A stretch of 64,000 bases of DNA from Eimeria necatrix (Eukaryota > Apicomplexa > Conoidasida > Eucoccidiorida > Eimeriidae), in NCBI RefSeq assembly GCF_000499385.1, contig NW_013652297.1, positions 1 through 64,000 of the forward strand. The letters run 5' to 3'. The notes under the pieces are model-generated. The model was not told the origin of the DNA. It did no database searches and saw only the letters and a program-made list of their open reading frames with translations. This document shows positions 49,094-59,418 of this stretch, one piece after another. A program made the position numbers and the translations under genes. Position 1 is the stretch's first letter; every line of letters starts with the position of its first letter.

Positions 49094-50860
49094 ATGGGGT
49101 TCGGCCTTTCCCGGCTGAAGCGTAATCGTGAAGAAATGCTAGCACATGAGCTGGTGGATCGACAAGAAGAAACTCGATACACAGTGAAAATGGCCGAGTG
49201 GCTCAAGGTTCTTGGCTATTACACTGCAGGCAGTTGCCCTGATGTTGAGAAATGACAGTGGAGCAGAGCTGCTCCGTGTCGTGCACTTGAGGCTAATAGC
49301 AGTTTCTTCCGTAATGCCGCTGCCCTGTTCTGCTGCGATGTCCGCTCTTCTTCGGTTGTGTGTTCGTTAGAGCCGTATTTGCCTTCCGAGTGACGCTAGT
49401 GAGCGCGGTGGCCCGCTGATTGGAGCCAGAAATTTTGACAGTGCCTCCCAGCAGCACAAAAGGGAAGTAATGGGCTTGTGTGTACCTGCGTGGAATTGGG
49501 GAGCAAAGCAACTTTCTAACCTGAACAAAAGGGAATAGTTTTTTGTCGTGCGAACTGGCTTGACAACACCCTTAATGGTTCCTTTTTAGTCGGAAGCCTG
49601 GCAGCTCATTTGAGCAGCACGCAGTTATACCTCTGGGAGGTGCGTAACGTGTGTGGAGTAGGAAGACCTTGAAGTATCCGTTTGCCAACTGTGCTGTATG
49701 CCAGCGAAACAGCTCCTGTGAACTTGCGTCATCTGGCTACTTCGGAACGCTCGTGAAATTCGAACGAAGCAATTAGTGAGGACATACCTTCAGCAGGGAT
49801 CCCGATCCTTTGCAGGTAACGGCCGCTTTTCTTGTGCAGACTCCAGTCTCAAGAGGCTTACCCTGGCCTAAGAGCAGAATTTTCGCACCAACAGCGGCAG
49901 GGCGTGCTAGGTTCTTTTGTAGACCTCGATGGAGACACAGCTTTGAGCTTTTTTGCAGGAACCACTGCTGTGAACCAAAGCCATTCGTACTTCTTCACCA
50001 TAACTTGAAATTTATTGTACTCCGACGGCCCAAGGAGGTGTTCCAATATGCAGTCGCGGGTAAACCTGCAGTGCGCGAGGGAGTTCTTTTGTGGCCATCT
50101 ACATTTACATTCACTGGACTAATGTGTCCACTACTTCCAGGGTACCCACCAGTCCGAGTTAGTATAGTGGCTAGTATTTCCGCCTGTCACGCGGAAGACC
50201 CGGGTTCAATTCCCGGACTCGGAGCTTTTTGCTCTTCCGTTCCCCATTACCTTTGAAGTATGGAAATGACTGTTACTGCCGTGTTTCAGAGAAAGGAGTC
50301 CTTTCAGTGCTATCAAGCCCGCCGCCAGTAGATAGCGGGCTCTAAGGCAGGCACAGGCAGGAGGGAAACTAACTGTTTTGCTTTGTAGTGAAACATATAT
50401 GCATGAATGCGCGCATGCGTGTACACAAGAGCGCTTGCAGTTGCGGAGAAAGATTTCTACACTAATATTAAAACATTGGAGCACACACATGCATACTCTC
50501 GTTTGTCTATCTAGCTTGAAGTTTGTACTTTCCTGTTTAAAAGCAGGTCAGAGTGTACTAAACAATGCATGATCAATCAGCTACGCAGCTCCCCTTGATC
50601 TAGCGCACAATATTGTAAAGCCACATGTGACAAAACATGCGCAAGTCGGCCTCCCCATACCGTCTCTACAATTGAGACCACACTAAGCGCTGTTTCGATT
50701 CTTCTCTTTGTATTCTGCTGTCTGATCGTCACTTGCTCATACGTCCGCTTGTGCAGTGCGCGCAGCACAAGCAGACGAAATTACCAAGCGCCTCGACAAC
50801 CGCAGTTCTTGCCCATTCTGCCTCTTGGCAGCAAAAGGCAACAGCAATTCTTGTGAATAC
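49094..50860 (+). CDS. Previously hidden multi-exon gene hosting a tRNA in its third intron (3' end uncertain)
   Basis: Four exons chain in perfect phase: 49094-49207 (ATG; MGFGLSRLKRNREEMLAHEL, ETRYTVKMAEWLK), 49840-49910 (TPVSRGLPWPKSRIFAPTAA), 49959-50059 (CCEPKPFVLLHHNLKFIVLR, RPKEVFQYAVA) and 50757 onward (RAAQADEITKRLDNRSSCPF). Acceptors are strong (cttttcttgtgcag, gagcttttttgcag, cgtccgcttgtgcag). No single exon is long, so ordinary ORF scans miss it. The first exon is basic and amphipathic, as in small mitochondrial inner-membrane or ribosomal proteins, but I do not recognise it. If intron 1 were retained the frame would end at 49255 after 53 residues. The last exon stays open to 51061, which would run antisense into the PEX12 RING exon; a donor or earlier end is more likely. 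The end given is approximate. Confidence 0.5.
50153..50224 (+). tRNA. tRNA-Asp (anticodon GTC)
   Basis: A complete cloverleaf of 72 bases. The acceptor stem is TCCGAGT (50153-50159) paired with ACTCGGA (50217-50223), discriminator G at 50224. The D arm is TTAGTATAGTGGCTAGTA. The anticodon stem TCCGC/GCGGA encloses loop CTGTCAC, giving GTC for aspartate. The T arm CCGGG-TTCAATT-CCCGG contains the internal promoter B box GGTTCAATTCC at 50203-50213. No intron. It lies on the same strand as, and apparently inside an intron of, the gene starting at 49094. Sequence closely follows the general eukaryotic tRNA-Asp pattern. Confidence 0.97.
50226..50230 (+). terminator. RNA polymerase III terminator (T5)
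   Basis: Five T residues start two bases after the tRNA discriminator base, the usual Pol III stop signal. Confidence 0.85.
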
Positions 50861-50955
50861 ATATTAATGCATACATGCGCATGCATGCATATGTGGACTT
50901 GCATGCAAATGGGAAATCAGCTGGCATGCGGCTATGGCCGTTCACGTGCAGGCCC

Positions 50956-52425
50956 TCATCCCCTCGCTTCGTACAGACGGCGTATGCTGGTTTCTTCTGT
51001 GGGCAGCCCCGTCACTGGGCAGCGGCGGTGTTGCCTCACGAAGCCCACAATGCAGCGGTAGCAGAACACGTATCCGCTGGGGATGCATGCAGCGCCTTCC
51101 CGTGGGAAGTGGCAAATGGGACAAATACGAGGATCCTGCACAAAGAGCAGCAGCAGAGGCTCGGGTAGCACAGCATCAGCGCAGCAACAGTGGAGAGTGC
51201 AGCACAGTGAGGCAGCAACCAAGTGCCCCCACGAGCCCGCTTATGTACACAGTCCAGCTCGCTGCAAAAAGCCTCACTTTAGGCTTCGCAGAGCCAGCAG
51301 CAAACATTTCTCTCTTTTCAGCCCGGCAGCAAGAAACAGAAAACTGCCCCTACCCAGTAGCAAAAAAGTAATAGAAGGAAAGAAGACCCACCTGGGGCAA
51401 AGGGTGCAACGGCTTCACACCCAGAGGCCTCGGGGGCGCTGGAGGCGGCTTAATTTCTTCTTTGCGGATTGGCTGCGGCAGCAGAGTTGCCTCATACTCA
51501 AACCACCACTCTAAGGTCCGCAGCAGGAGAAGCACTGCAGCAAGACAGTTCCTCACGCGCCGCGCTCCCCCCTCGGCAACAGCAAACCACCACGACCCGC
51601 CGCGGCCCCCCGAGCTGCTGCTGCTGCTGCTGCCGCTGCTGCCGTCCGCAGCAGCTCGCGCTGCGTCTGGGGGAGCGCGCACGTAAACCAGCCCCAGCAA
51701 ATGCATGTATGGGGACCAGTAAGGAAACGCCACGGGGTCGGCAAGGTAGAGAAGCGCGTAGGCAAATGAAAAGAGGTCGTGGAGGAGAGAGAGGCGAGGG
51801 AAAGCTGCGACCAGCCGACTCCAGAGGCGGTCTCGCAGCCACTTCTGCAGCAGCAGCAGCAGCAGTCGCAGCCGCAGCCGCAGCAGCAGCACGCGGAGCC
51901 TGCAACGCCTCAGCAACGTGCGCACCCGCTCCGCCCAGCCAGCAGTTACTGCTGTCAGACGCAGCGCAGCTCTGTCAGGCACGCTGTCCGTGCTGCTGCT
52001 GCTGCTGCTGCTGCTGCTCCTGTTGCTGCTGCTTAGGAGCTCAACTAATTCTTCTGGGGAAGCTGGCGCTGGGGGCGGAGCTTCTCTCTGCCTCCGGAAT
52101 TCTGCCGCTGCTGCAGCTAATTCTTCTTCAGTGCGCGCAATGCGGCTCGCTGCAGCAGCAGCAGCAGCAGCAGCCGCTTCCGGCGCCTCCTGCTGCACCC
52201 GGTGCGCCTGCTGCAGTTTTCGCCGCAGATGCGGCAGCAGCACTTCCACAGCCACGCAGCAAGCAACTTTAAGGGGGGGCATGGAGCGAGGAAGAGCAGC
52301 AGCAATAGCTGCTGCCTCACGGCTGATGCGCTGCTGCTCCTCCAGCAGCGCTGTGGGCAGCTGCAGCGGCGGCGCTCCTTTCCCAATCAGTGATCCCCCC
52401 AGTTCCTTCTCTGCGTCGCCAACAT

Positions 52426-52458
<33 letters not shown>

Positions 52459-53230
52459 TGCTGCTGCGGGGTATCTGCGGGTGGTTCAGACGGCTGTGCA
52501 GCATGAAAACGCGTTTGTCTTCTCGGCTCATGCAGTAGAAGCCTTCAGCAAAAGAAGCCCCCGTAGAGGCGAAGCTGTGCGTCTCTACAGCAGCAAGCAG
52601 CAGCAAATAGAGCCCGTCAAAGTGCTGCTCAACCCACCGCAGCGCAGCAGCAACATCTGCCCGCAGCAGCACGCACAGCGAGCCCGGCTCTGCTGCTGCT
52701 GCTGCTGCCAAGGTCGATTTCGCTGCAGCAGCAACCCGACACAGACGAGACCACAGCCACGCAGAAACAAGTGACCCCTTCAGCGAACGAAATTGAGGTC
52801 GAGGTTGCAGCCGCTCTTGCTGCTGCTGCTGCTGCTGCTGTTGCTGTTCCGCTGCCGCATCCGCCCCGTTCCCTGCAGCAGCATTAGGCTGTCGTTGTGC
52901 TGCTGCTGCAGCAGCAGCAGGGGAGTTGTCTGAATAGAACGCCTCTAGAGTGACAACGCAGTGCCTCAAAGCAGCATGCAGCCCCTCGAGCAGTTTTTGC
53001 TGCGCCAGAAGCTCGAAGAATGATCCTTGCTGCAGCTGCGCTGCTCTGCGCAGCACTTGCTGCTGCCGCAGCAGCAAGTCAGCTGGCGTGCTGCCAGCTG
53101 CCCCAGCAGCAGCAGCAGCGAGGTGCTGCTGCCGCGCTGCCGCCGCTGCTGCCGCAGCAGCAGCAGCAGCTGCTGGGTGCCCCTCGGGCAGCTGCTCATA
53201 CAGCGACGTCGCAAACGCGCCTTCCGCCAT
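50956..53230 (-). CDS. PEX12: Peroxin-12 (PEX12), RING subunit of the peroxisomal import ubiquitin ligase
   Basis: Two exons: 53230-51392 and 51135-50956, with phase-0 GT-AG intron, about 672 residues against about 360 in man; the excess is Ala, Gln and Ser runs. Conserved PEX12 blocks: FFELLAQQKLLEGLHAALRH near the N-terminus, WVEQHFDGLYLLLLAAVETH then STGASFAEGFYCMSREDKR, VEVLLPHLRRKLQ, AFPRLSLLHDLFSFAYALLY, LEWWFEYEATLLPQP, and the C-terminal RING CPICHFPREGAACIPSGYVF with CYRC and CPVTGLPTEE. PEX12 works with PEX2 and PEX10 in the peroxisome membrane to monoubiquitinate and recycle the PEX5 receptor. The intron separates the membrane part from the RING. An in-frame GTG upstream (53290) is less likely than the ATG at 53230 (MAEGAFATS), which lies just 47 bases after the stop of TRAPPC1. 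Confidence 0.93.
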
Positions 53231-53237
53231 TTTCACT

Positions 53238-53269
<32 letters not shown>

Positions 53270-53277
53270 GGCGCTGC

Positions 53278-53526
53278 TCAGGATTCCCACGCCGGGAGGG
53301 AGGAGAGGAACAAGTGGAGCTGCTCCGCAAAGACGGGACTGTCGATTTGCTTCGAAGGAGAAAAAGAAGGACTTTTGATGACCAACTCCAGAAAAAGAGA
53401 AGAATAAATGAACTGCAGCGCCTCCGACATGTACGGGACTTCCGGAGAAGACAAACAGGCGAAGCCGTAGCCCGTGGCGGTCTCGAGGTAGTGCAGTTTG
53501 TAGTGCGGGGTTGCGAACGAGCTGAA

Positions 53527-53569
<43 letters not shown>

Positions 53570-54054
53570 ACCGAGGGGCCCACCTGCTCGCAGAAACGAC
53601 GCATGGAGTACAGCAAACCTGCCAGCAGCCGGCCCGTCTGCTGCTGCCGCTTCGTGAGGGGCCCCCAGGGGCCCCCAGGCACCAGCGGGTCAGACGAGGA
53701 GCCCCGCGCGCCGTTCGAGCCGATATGGGGGGCCCCTGCTGCTGCTGCTGCTGCTAAAGGACCTGCTGCTGCTGCTGCCAGCGATGAGCCCGCAGGGCTG
53801 CGCTGCAGGGAAACGTTGTGGGGGAATGCGGAGGCCTGCTGAGCAGCCGCAGTTGCTGCTGCTCCTGCGCCTCGCGCCGCGGAACCCCTGGCGCCGGTGC
53901 TGCCCCGTTGCTGCTGCTGCTGCTGCTGCGCTGCTGCTGCTGCTGTCAGACCATCAGGGTCACTGCTCCCTGGCGGAACGTTCGCACCTCTCTGGGAGTA
54001 CTGGGCAATGAAAATGCAGCGGTTCCGGTGGAACACGTAGACCGAATAGATCAT
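53278..54054 (-). CDS. TRAPPC1: TRAPP complex subunit 1 (Bet5/TRAPPC1) with a long low-complexity insertion
   Basis: Intronless, ATG at 54054, stop at 53278, 258 residues against about 145 in man. The N-terminal longin-like strand is intact (MIYSVYVFHRNRCIFIAQYS). About 95 residues of Ala/Gln/Gly/Ser then replace the usual short loop. The conserved core resumes at LTKRQQQTGRLLAGLLYSMR, a Ser run follows, then FATPHYKLHYLETATGYGFA, MSEALQFIYSSLFLELVIKS and VFAEQLHLFLSSLPAWES, all matching Bet5. TRAPP is the guanine-nucleotide exchange factor and tether for Rab1 in ER-to-Golgi traffic. The insertion lies between the first hairpin and the first long helix, a surface loop in the family fold, so it need not disturb function. 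Confidence 0.92.
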
Positions 54055-54972
54055 TTTGCCAGCTGTTGCTGCTCCTGCTGCTGCTGCCGCTGCAACTGCA
54101 GCAGCAACAGCGTCCTCTGCTGCGTAAGCAACAGCTGGTGGCAGGCCGCGAGTTATCGAACACTATCTGGCAGAAAGCACTGAGGGGCACCCTGCGGTCT
54201 AGTCCTGCTGTCAGCAGCAGCAGCAGCAGCTGCTCCCGCTGCTCCCAACGCTGCTGCCTCGGCTGCTGCTTGGTGCTGTTAGGTGCGCCTGAGGTGTACC
54301 GACACTCCAGCTGGGAGTGGCGAGGTGTACGTGTTTCCCCCTGAAAGGCGGAAAGAATTTATTTCTGTTCAGATCGGCGGCGCTGCTGCTGGCCGCTGCT
54401 GCGGCCGCCTTGGGAGCAGCAGCAGCAGCGACAGCCTCAAGAAGCTAGAGACATCAACGCAAAGAGGGTCTTTCCGTCGCTGTGTGTCAACATTGCCCTT
54501 CTCAGATTCCTCGTTTGCCCTGAGACGCAGAGCCCCAAGCGGGAGCACGAGCGCCGACTGTTGCTGCTGCTGCTGCTGCTGCAGCGGCTGCTGCTGCAGC
54601 CCCTACTACGGGGTCTGCAGCAGCGGCAACACAGCACCAGCATGCATTAAGCATGCTTTATAATAACGGTTTTTCCTGTATGGACAAGAAACAGTGGAGC
54701 CCACAGAGGCCTTCTCTGTGCTCGTTTGCTGCAGTAGCAGCAGGAGCAGCAACACCAACTCCAGCGGGTCCCAGCCGCAACACTGGCAATTAATGCACCA
54801 GCGCACTACTGCTTCCTAGTGAAGAGGATTAAAAGGCGATAAGGCTCTCTGGGGTGTTTGTTTTGCTGCTGCTGCTGCTCAGCTGCAGCAGCAGCACCAC
54901 CCCTTGGGGTGTCTAGTCACTCCCGGTTCTGCATCGAAGAGAACGGCGGCAGCTGCAGCAGCTGCAGCGGCG
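54055..54972. other. Divergent intergenic region rich in CTG/CAG
   Basis: This lies between the start codons of TRAPPC1 (-) and the 4-kb plus gene. CTG clusters occur at 54063-54120, 54215-54275, 54370-54430 and 54560-54600. ORFs on both strands are repeat artefacts without conserved character. It presumably contains both promoters. Confidence 0.5.
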
Positions 54973-55868
54973 ATGGCACCTCCTGTGGCCGCAACGTGCG
55001 CCCTGCAGGAGGAGCAGCAGCAGCAGCAGCAACAGCAGTCACAGCAGCTGCTGCAGGAGGAGCCTCTGCCGCTGTCGAGTGGGGCGTCGCTGCGCCGCAG
55101 ACAGAGGCTGCCACCAGCCGACGCTTCAGCAGCTGCAGCAGCTCCAGCCTCATCTGCATCACTGGGGAGCAGCTGCAGCAGCAACAGCAGCACTCCTGTG
55201 GGTCTAAGGAACTGGTCGCAGCAGCTTCGCCAGGAGCAGCAGCAGCAGCAGCAGGATGGGCAGCTTCTGCTGCCCTACTTAACCGTGGCAGCAGCAGACA
55301 CGGCGCAGCAGAGCAGGGCCTTCGGGCTGCCTTTGCCTTCGCTCAGCACGAAAGCAGCAGATGCAGCAGCAGCAGCAGCAGAGAGTGCGCAGCGTGCGCA
55401 GAGCGCTGCAGCAGCAGCATCTCCTGCTGCAGCGGCTGCCGCCGCCTTTTTGTCGCCAGGGCCCCCCCCGCCCCACTACGTGTGCTGCTTGGGAGGGGTG
55501 AGCAGCAGCAGCAAGCTGCGGCGTCTGCAGCAGCAGCAGCAGCAGCCGTTCGCGTCTGCTGCGCTGCTGCGCTGCGTCGCGTGGCTCCAAAGATACCCTT
55601 TTCTGGGGCCCTGGGGGGCCCCCTCCCGCGGGCTGGGCGTGGAGGGTTTAGCTGCCTTTTTGGCAGAGTGCATGCATGAGACTTTTGGTTCAGGTTTGCT
55701 GCCGCAGGGAGCAGCTTCTTTCGGGGGCCCCGCAACGCTGCAGCTGCAGCGGCTCCTGCGGCAGCTGCTGGCTGCTGCTGCTCCCCTGCGGCTGCTGTCG
55801 CTGCTGCTGCCGGGACAAATTGTCAAAGCGGTGCAGCTGGCGCTGCAGATGCTGCTGCGCAGGCCAAC

Positions 55869-55899
<31 letters not shown>

Positions 55900-56611
55900 C
55901 TGCGCTGCAGCCAAGGCGCACTCACGCTGGCGCTGGGACCTGCAGGCGCGCTGCAGCAGCAGCAGCAGCAGCTGCGGCCCCAGGTGGGGCTGCTGCTGCC
56001 GCAGCAGCACCGAAGGCTGCATGTGGTGCCGCAGCAATCGACGCTGCTTGTTGCAGATGCATGCAGCAGCGAAAGGAGCCGCCAGGTGGACAAAGGGGGA
56101 TGTGTTGCTCTCACTGCTGCTCCCGTTGCTGCTGCTGCAGCTTCCGTTGAGACCTGGCAGCAGCAGCAGCAGCCGCAGCAGGAGCAGCTGCTGCTCGGCA
56201 GCGTGCCGCACGACCGTTTGGTTGTGCGCTGCGGCGAGGCCGATTCGCTAGCGGATCTGCTGCTAGACCCACAGCAGCAGCAGCACAGCAGCAGCAGCAG
56301 CAGCAGCAGCACGAGCCGCAGCGTCTGCTGCGCACTGTTCGTCTACGGGGACTCCTACTCAACTGGGGAGGTGAACCCCACACCTCGTTTGCTGCTGTCG
56401 TACTCGGACGGCCTGCTGCAGCTGCTGCAGCGGCGCCCGCCGACTGCTGCCGCTGCAGCAGCAGCAGCCTTTTGGGGCAGCAGCAGCAGCAACGGAAGCA
56501 GAAGCAGCAGCAAGGGCTGGGACGGTTCTGTTCCTGAGGGCGGCGAGTGGGTCGAAGCTTGGCGTGACTGGTTTGACCCTCCACTGGAGAACCTCTTTTT
56601 GCTGCCGCCCC

Positions 56612-56646
<35 letters not shown>

Positions 56647-57328
56647 TGGGGTGTGTACGGACCACTGGTCTGCGGCAACAGCCCATCTGGTGTCACTGTC
56701 TTTTGCCCGCTGAGTCCGCAGTGTATATACACCCCACCGTCTTGCTGCTGCTTCTCCAGCTTCACTCTTTTCGGCTGCTGGGCCCACTTTCTGGGACATC
56801 GCCAGGTTGCTGCTGCTGCTGCTGCTCCCAGCATCAGCAGCAGCAGCTGCGTGGCCGTGGTAAGCAGGAGAGGCTTGCTGGTGCTGCAGCAGCTGCTGTT
56901 CCGTTCTGAGGCCTCCCTGCTGCTGGGGGGGTCCCCCATTTGTGTTTCTGCTGTTTCCCGGGTGCCTCTTGCAGCAGCAGCAGCAGCAGCACTGCACAGG
57001 GGTGGCCAGGTCTCTCTGCAGCGGTGCGAGGGGCTGCGCTGTTTGCTGCTGGGAGTGGAGGGCAGCAGCAGCATTTTCCTCATTGGCTTTTCTGCTGCGG
57101 AGGACAGCAGCAGCAGCAGCAGCAGCAGCGGCCTCGGCTGCTTAGCAGCAGCAGGAACAGTGCTTGCTGCCGTTTCTCAGCGCTTGCTGCTTCCCCTGCT
57201 GCCTGCGGCTTACCCAAGACAGCTGTACCTGCAGCAGCAGCAGCAGCAGCAGCTCGTTGGTTTCTGCATCGCTTGGCAGCTGCCCCGTTCAGTGCGCGTG
57301 ACGACGCCGGCAGCGTCAGCAGCAGCGT

Positions 57329-57359
<31 letters not shown>

Positions 57360-57652
57360 TGGCGCGGTGCAGCAGCAGGAAGTCGGCGACCTCCAGTGCA
57401 TTGGGGTGATGGAAGACGCGTCAAGGGGCCTGTGCTTTGTTGCGGTTGCTGCTTCCATCTGCCCTGAGGTGCTGCTGTTCTGCTGCAGCTTCCCTCCGGT
57501 GCCGCAGCAGCAGCTGCTGCCGCCGCTGCCGCAGCAGCAGCAGCAGCAGCTTTTTGGTGGGGTGGATTTGTGGCGAGGCAGCGCGGCCCTCAAGTACAGA
57601 CTGAGGCCCCCAATCCCCGGATGCCGTGCCACGGGCATGGCCTTCTTGAACG

Positions 57653-57690
<38 letters not shown>

Positions 57691-58337
57691 GCAAGGCCCC
57701 TGCTGCTCGCTGTGCGGTGGGCGCTGCCCTGCCCTGCAACTGGGGGGCCCCTAAGGGGCCCCTCAGAGTGGATTGCTGTGGCTGTTTGTCTTTATTCGCC
57801 CACAGCTTTAGGGGGGGCCCCATGCCTGCCTGTGTGGGGTCCTGCAGCGTCTGCATCAATCAAGGGCTGCTTCCTGCAGAATCAGCAGCAGCTGCTGCTG
57901 CTGCAGCAGCAGCAGCAACAGCAGCAGCTGCTGCAGCCGCCAGTTTCGGGCGTCTACGGCGGCACGGACGCAACCGCAGCAGCAGCAGCAGCAGCAGCAG
58001 CGGCGCGAGACCCGTTCCTGCTGCAGCAAAGCATTAAGCCTTCGCTGCTCGGCAGCAGCAACAGCAGCAGCTTGCTGCTGCAGAGCGCCTCAGGCTGGGA
58101 TCTGTCGAAGAGTTGGAGGGGAACTGGTGCTCCGCGGGGGCCCTTAGAGGCGCCTCTCTCTGGTGTTGGCGGCTTCAGCAGCATTGCAGCAAAAGATTCG
58201 CTTTCTCCGCTGCAGCAGCAGCAGCAGCAGCTGCTTAGGCAGCAGCAGCAGCAGCTGCTTCAGCTGCCGTACGGCACTGCAAGCAGCCTGGGTTACTTGG
58301 GGTTGAGCAGCAGCGGCGCTTCTCTAGCGGACAAGGC

Positions 58338-58373
<36 letters not shown>

Positions 58374-58953
58374 GTGGCTGGCGCTGCATCGCCTGGGGTA
58401 CCGGCAGCGGCTGCAGCTGCACGAGCAGCAGGAAGAGCAGCTGCGGCTGCTGCAGCACCGCCAGGCGCAGCAGCAGCTGGAGCTGCAGTCTGGGGTGTTT
58501 GCGCCCGGCGCAGCAGCAGCAGCAGCAGCAGCAGACTTAGAGCTGTTCCCGCCCCACAACTCCGCAGCAGCAGCAATGCAGATGGGGCACCTTTGGGGGC
58601 CCCCAGGGGCCTCTTCTTTCCCCTTCCGGCGGCGGCCGCTGCCCCCCAGGCGAGACGCGCCTTACCAGCTGCCGCTGCTGCAGCGCAGCAGCAAAGCAGC
58701 TCTTCCTGCTGCAGCTGTTTACGGCCGCGCTGCGCTGCCGCTGTGGGCCTCGAGGGGCCCCCCCCCGCTGCTGCACGGCAGCAGAGGCCTCAGGGGGGGC
58801 CCCCTGGGGCCTGGGGGCCCCCCTGGCTCTCTGGGGCTGGGGGGCCCCCTCGAATGTATGGCTGTAGATGCCCGAGATGAGGCCGCCGAGAGAGGGGGCC
58901 CCGGGCTGCTGCCCATGCAGCAAGATCCTTGGCCGGCCTTTTCTGTCTTTTGA
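54973..58953 (+). CDS. Very large intronless protein full of Gln/Ala/Ser runs, unknown function
   Basis: The frame is open for 4 kb to TGA at 58951-58953; the first ATG is at 54973 (MAPPVAATCALQEEQ), giving about 1,326 residues. Between repeats are unique blocks that look folded: AALLRCVAWLQRYPFLGPWG and GLAAFLAECMHETFGSGLLP (helical), CALFVYGDSYSTGEVNPTPR, WVEAWRDWFDPPLENLFLLP, GVYGPLVCGNSPSGVTVFCP, GDLQCIGVMEDASRGLCFVA, ALKYRLRPPIPGCRATGMAF and GPSEWIAVAVCLYSPTA. The central part alternates beta-strand-like segments in the manner of a WD-type propeller. The C-terminal third is Gln/Leu-rich, then Gly/Pro-rich, partly encoded by GGGGCCCC motifs. No signal peptide. I do not recognise the family. 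Retention of one frame through dozens of repeat tracts, with unique blocks kept intact, supports real coding. Confidence 0.7.
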
Positions 58954-58954
58954 G

Positions 58955-59098
58955 GCTGCGCTGCTGCGCTGCTGCGCTGCTGCGCTGCTGCGCTGCTGTG
59001 CTGCTGCGCTGCTGTGCTGCTGCGCTGCTGCGCTGCTGTGCTGCTGCGCTGCTGTGCTGCTGCGCTGCTGCGCTGCTGTGCTGCTGCGCTGCTGCCAT
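58955..59098. repeat. Array of 8-bp units (GCGCTGCT / GTGCTGCT) with a 40-bp higher-order period
   Basis: It begins right after the stop codon of the 4-kb gene. About 17 copies differ mainly at one C/T position. After five C-type units the order is T C T C C repeated twice and then T C, that is a five-unit (40-bp) super-repeat. Eight is not a multiple of three, so the array is not under coding constraint even though every frame is open. Confidence 0.85.
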
Positions 59099-59239
59099 TT
59101 TGCTGCTGCGCTGCTGCCCGCTTCGCTGCTGCGCCGCCTCTGCGGCTCTCCGCACTCGTCTAGGCGAACTCAATTGGCTCTCACTAATACGTACATTTGC
59201 CCCGCACTTGAGACTGTGGGGCCCCACAAGGTGCCTCAC

Positions 59240-59322
59240 CTGCTGCTGCTGCTGGCGCTGCTGCTGCTGCTGTTGCTGCTGGTGCTGCTGCTGCTGGTGC
59301 TGCTGCTGCTGGGGCTGCTAGG
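59240..59322. repeat. CTG repeat with GGTG and GTTG interruptions
   Basis: CTG runs are separated by single substitutions (GGCG, TTG, GTG twice, GGG). It reads as poly-Leu or Cys on the plus strand and Ala/Gln on the minus. No gene supported; it lies between the 8-bp array and the paired palindromes. Confidence 0.75.
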
Positions 59323-59376
59323 ACTTGACTGAACGCAGATTTAGCTGCAGAGGCACTCGAGGCCGGCATGGAGTTC

Positions 59377-59418
59377 TTTGTGAGTTAAATTTCTCTTGAA
59401 AGAAATTTAACTCACAAA
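59377..59418. repeat. Perfect inverted repeat, 18-bp arms, 6-base loop
   Basis: Arm TTTGTGAGTTAAATTTCT (59377-59394) and its exact reverse complement (59401-59418) flank CTTGAA. A/T-rich in a G/C-rich setting. Only seven bases separate it from the next palindrome. Confidence 0.9.

Noticed and set aside
51469..52272. 267-codon plus ORF across the PEX12 gene
   Set aside because: Antisense to conserved PEX12 blocks; open only because of stop-free repeats.
55476..58576. Several minus ORFs of 100-280 codons with Cys, Ser or Ala runs
   Set aside because: Shadows of the 4-kb plus frame through CAG/CTG tracts.
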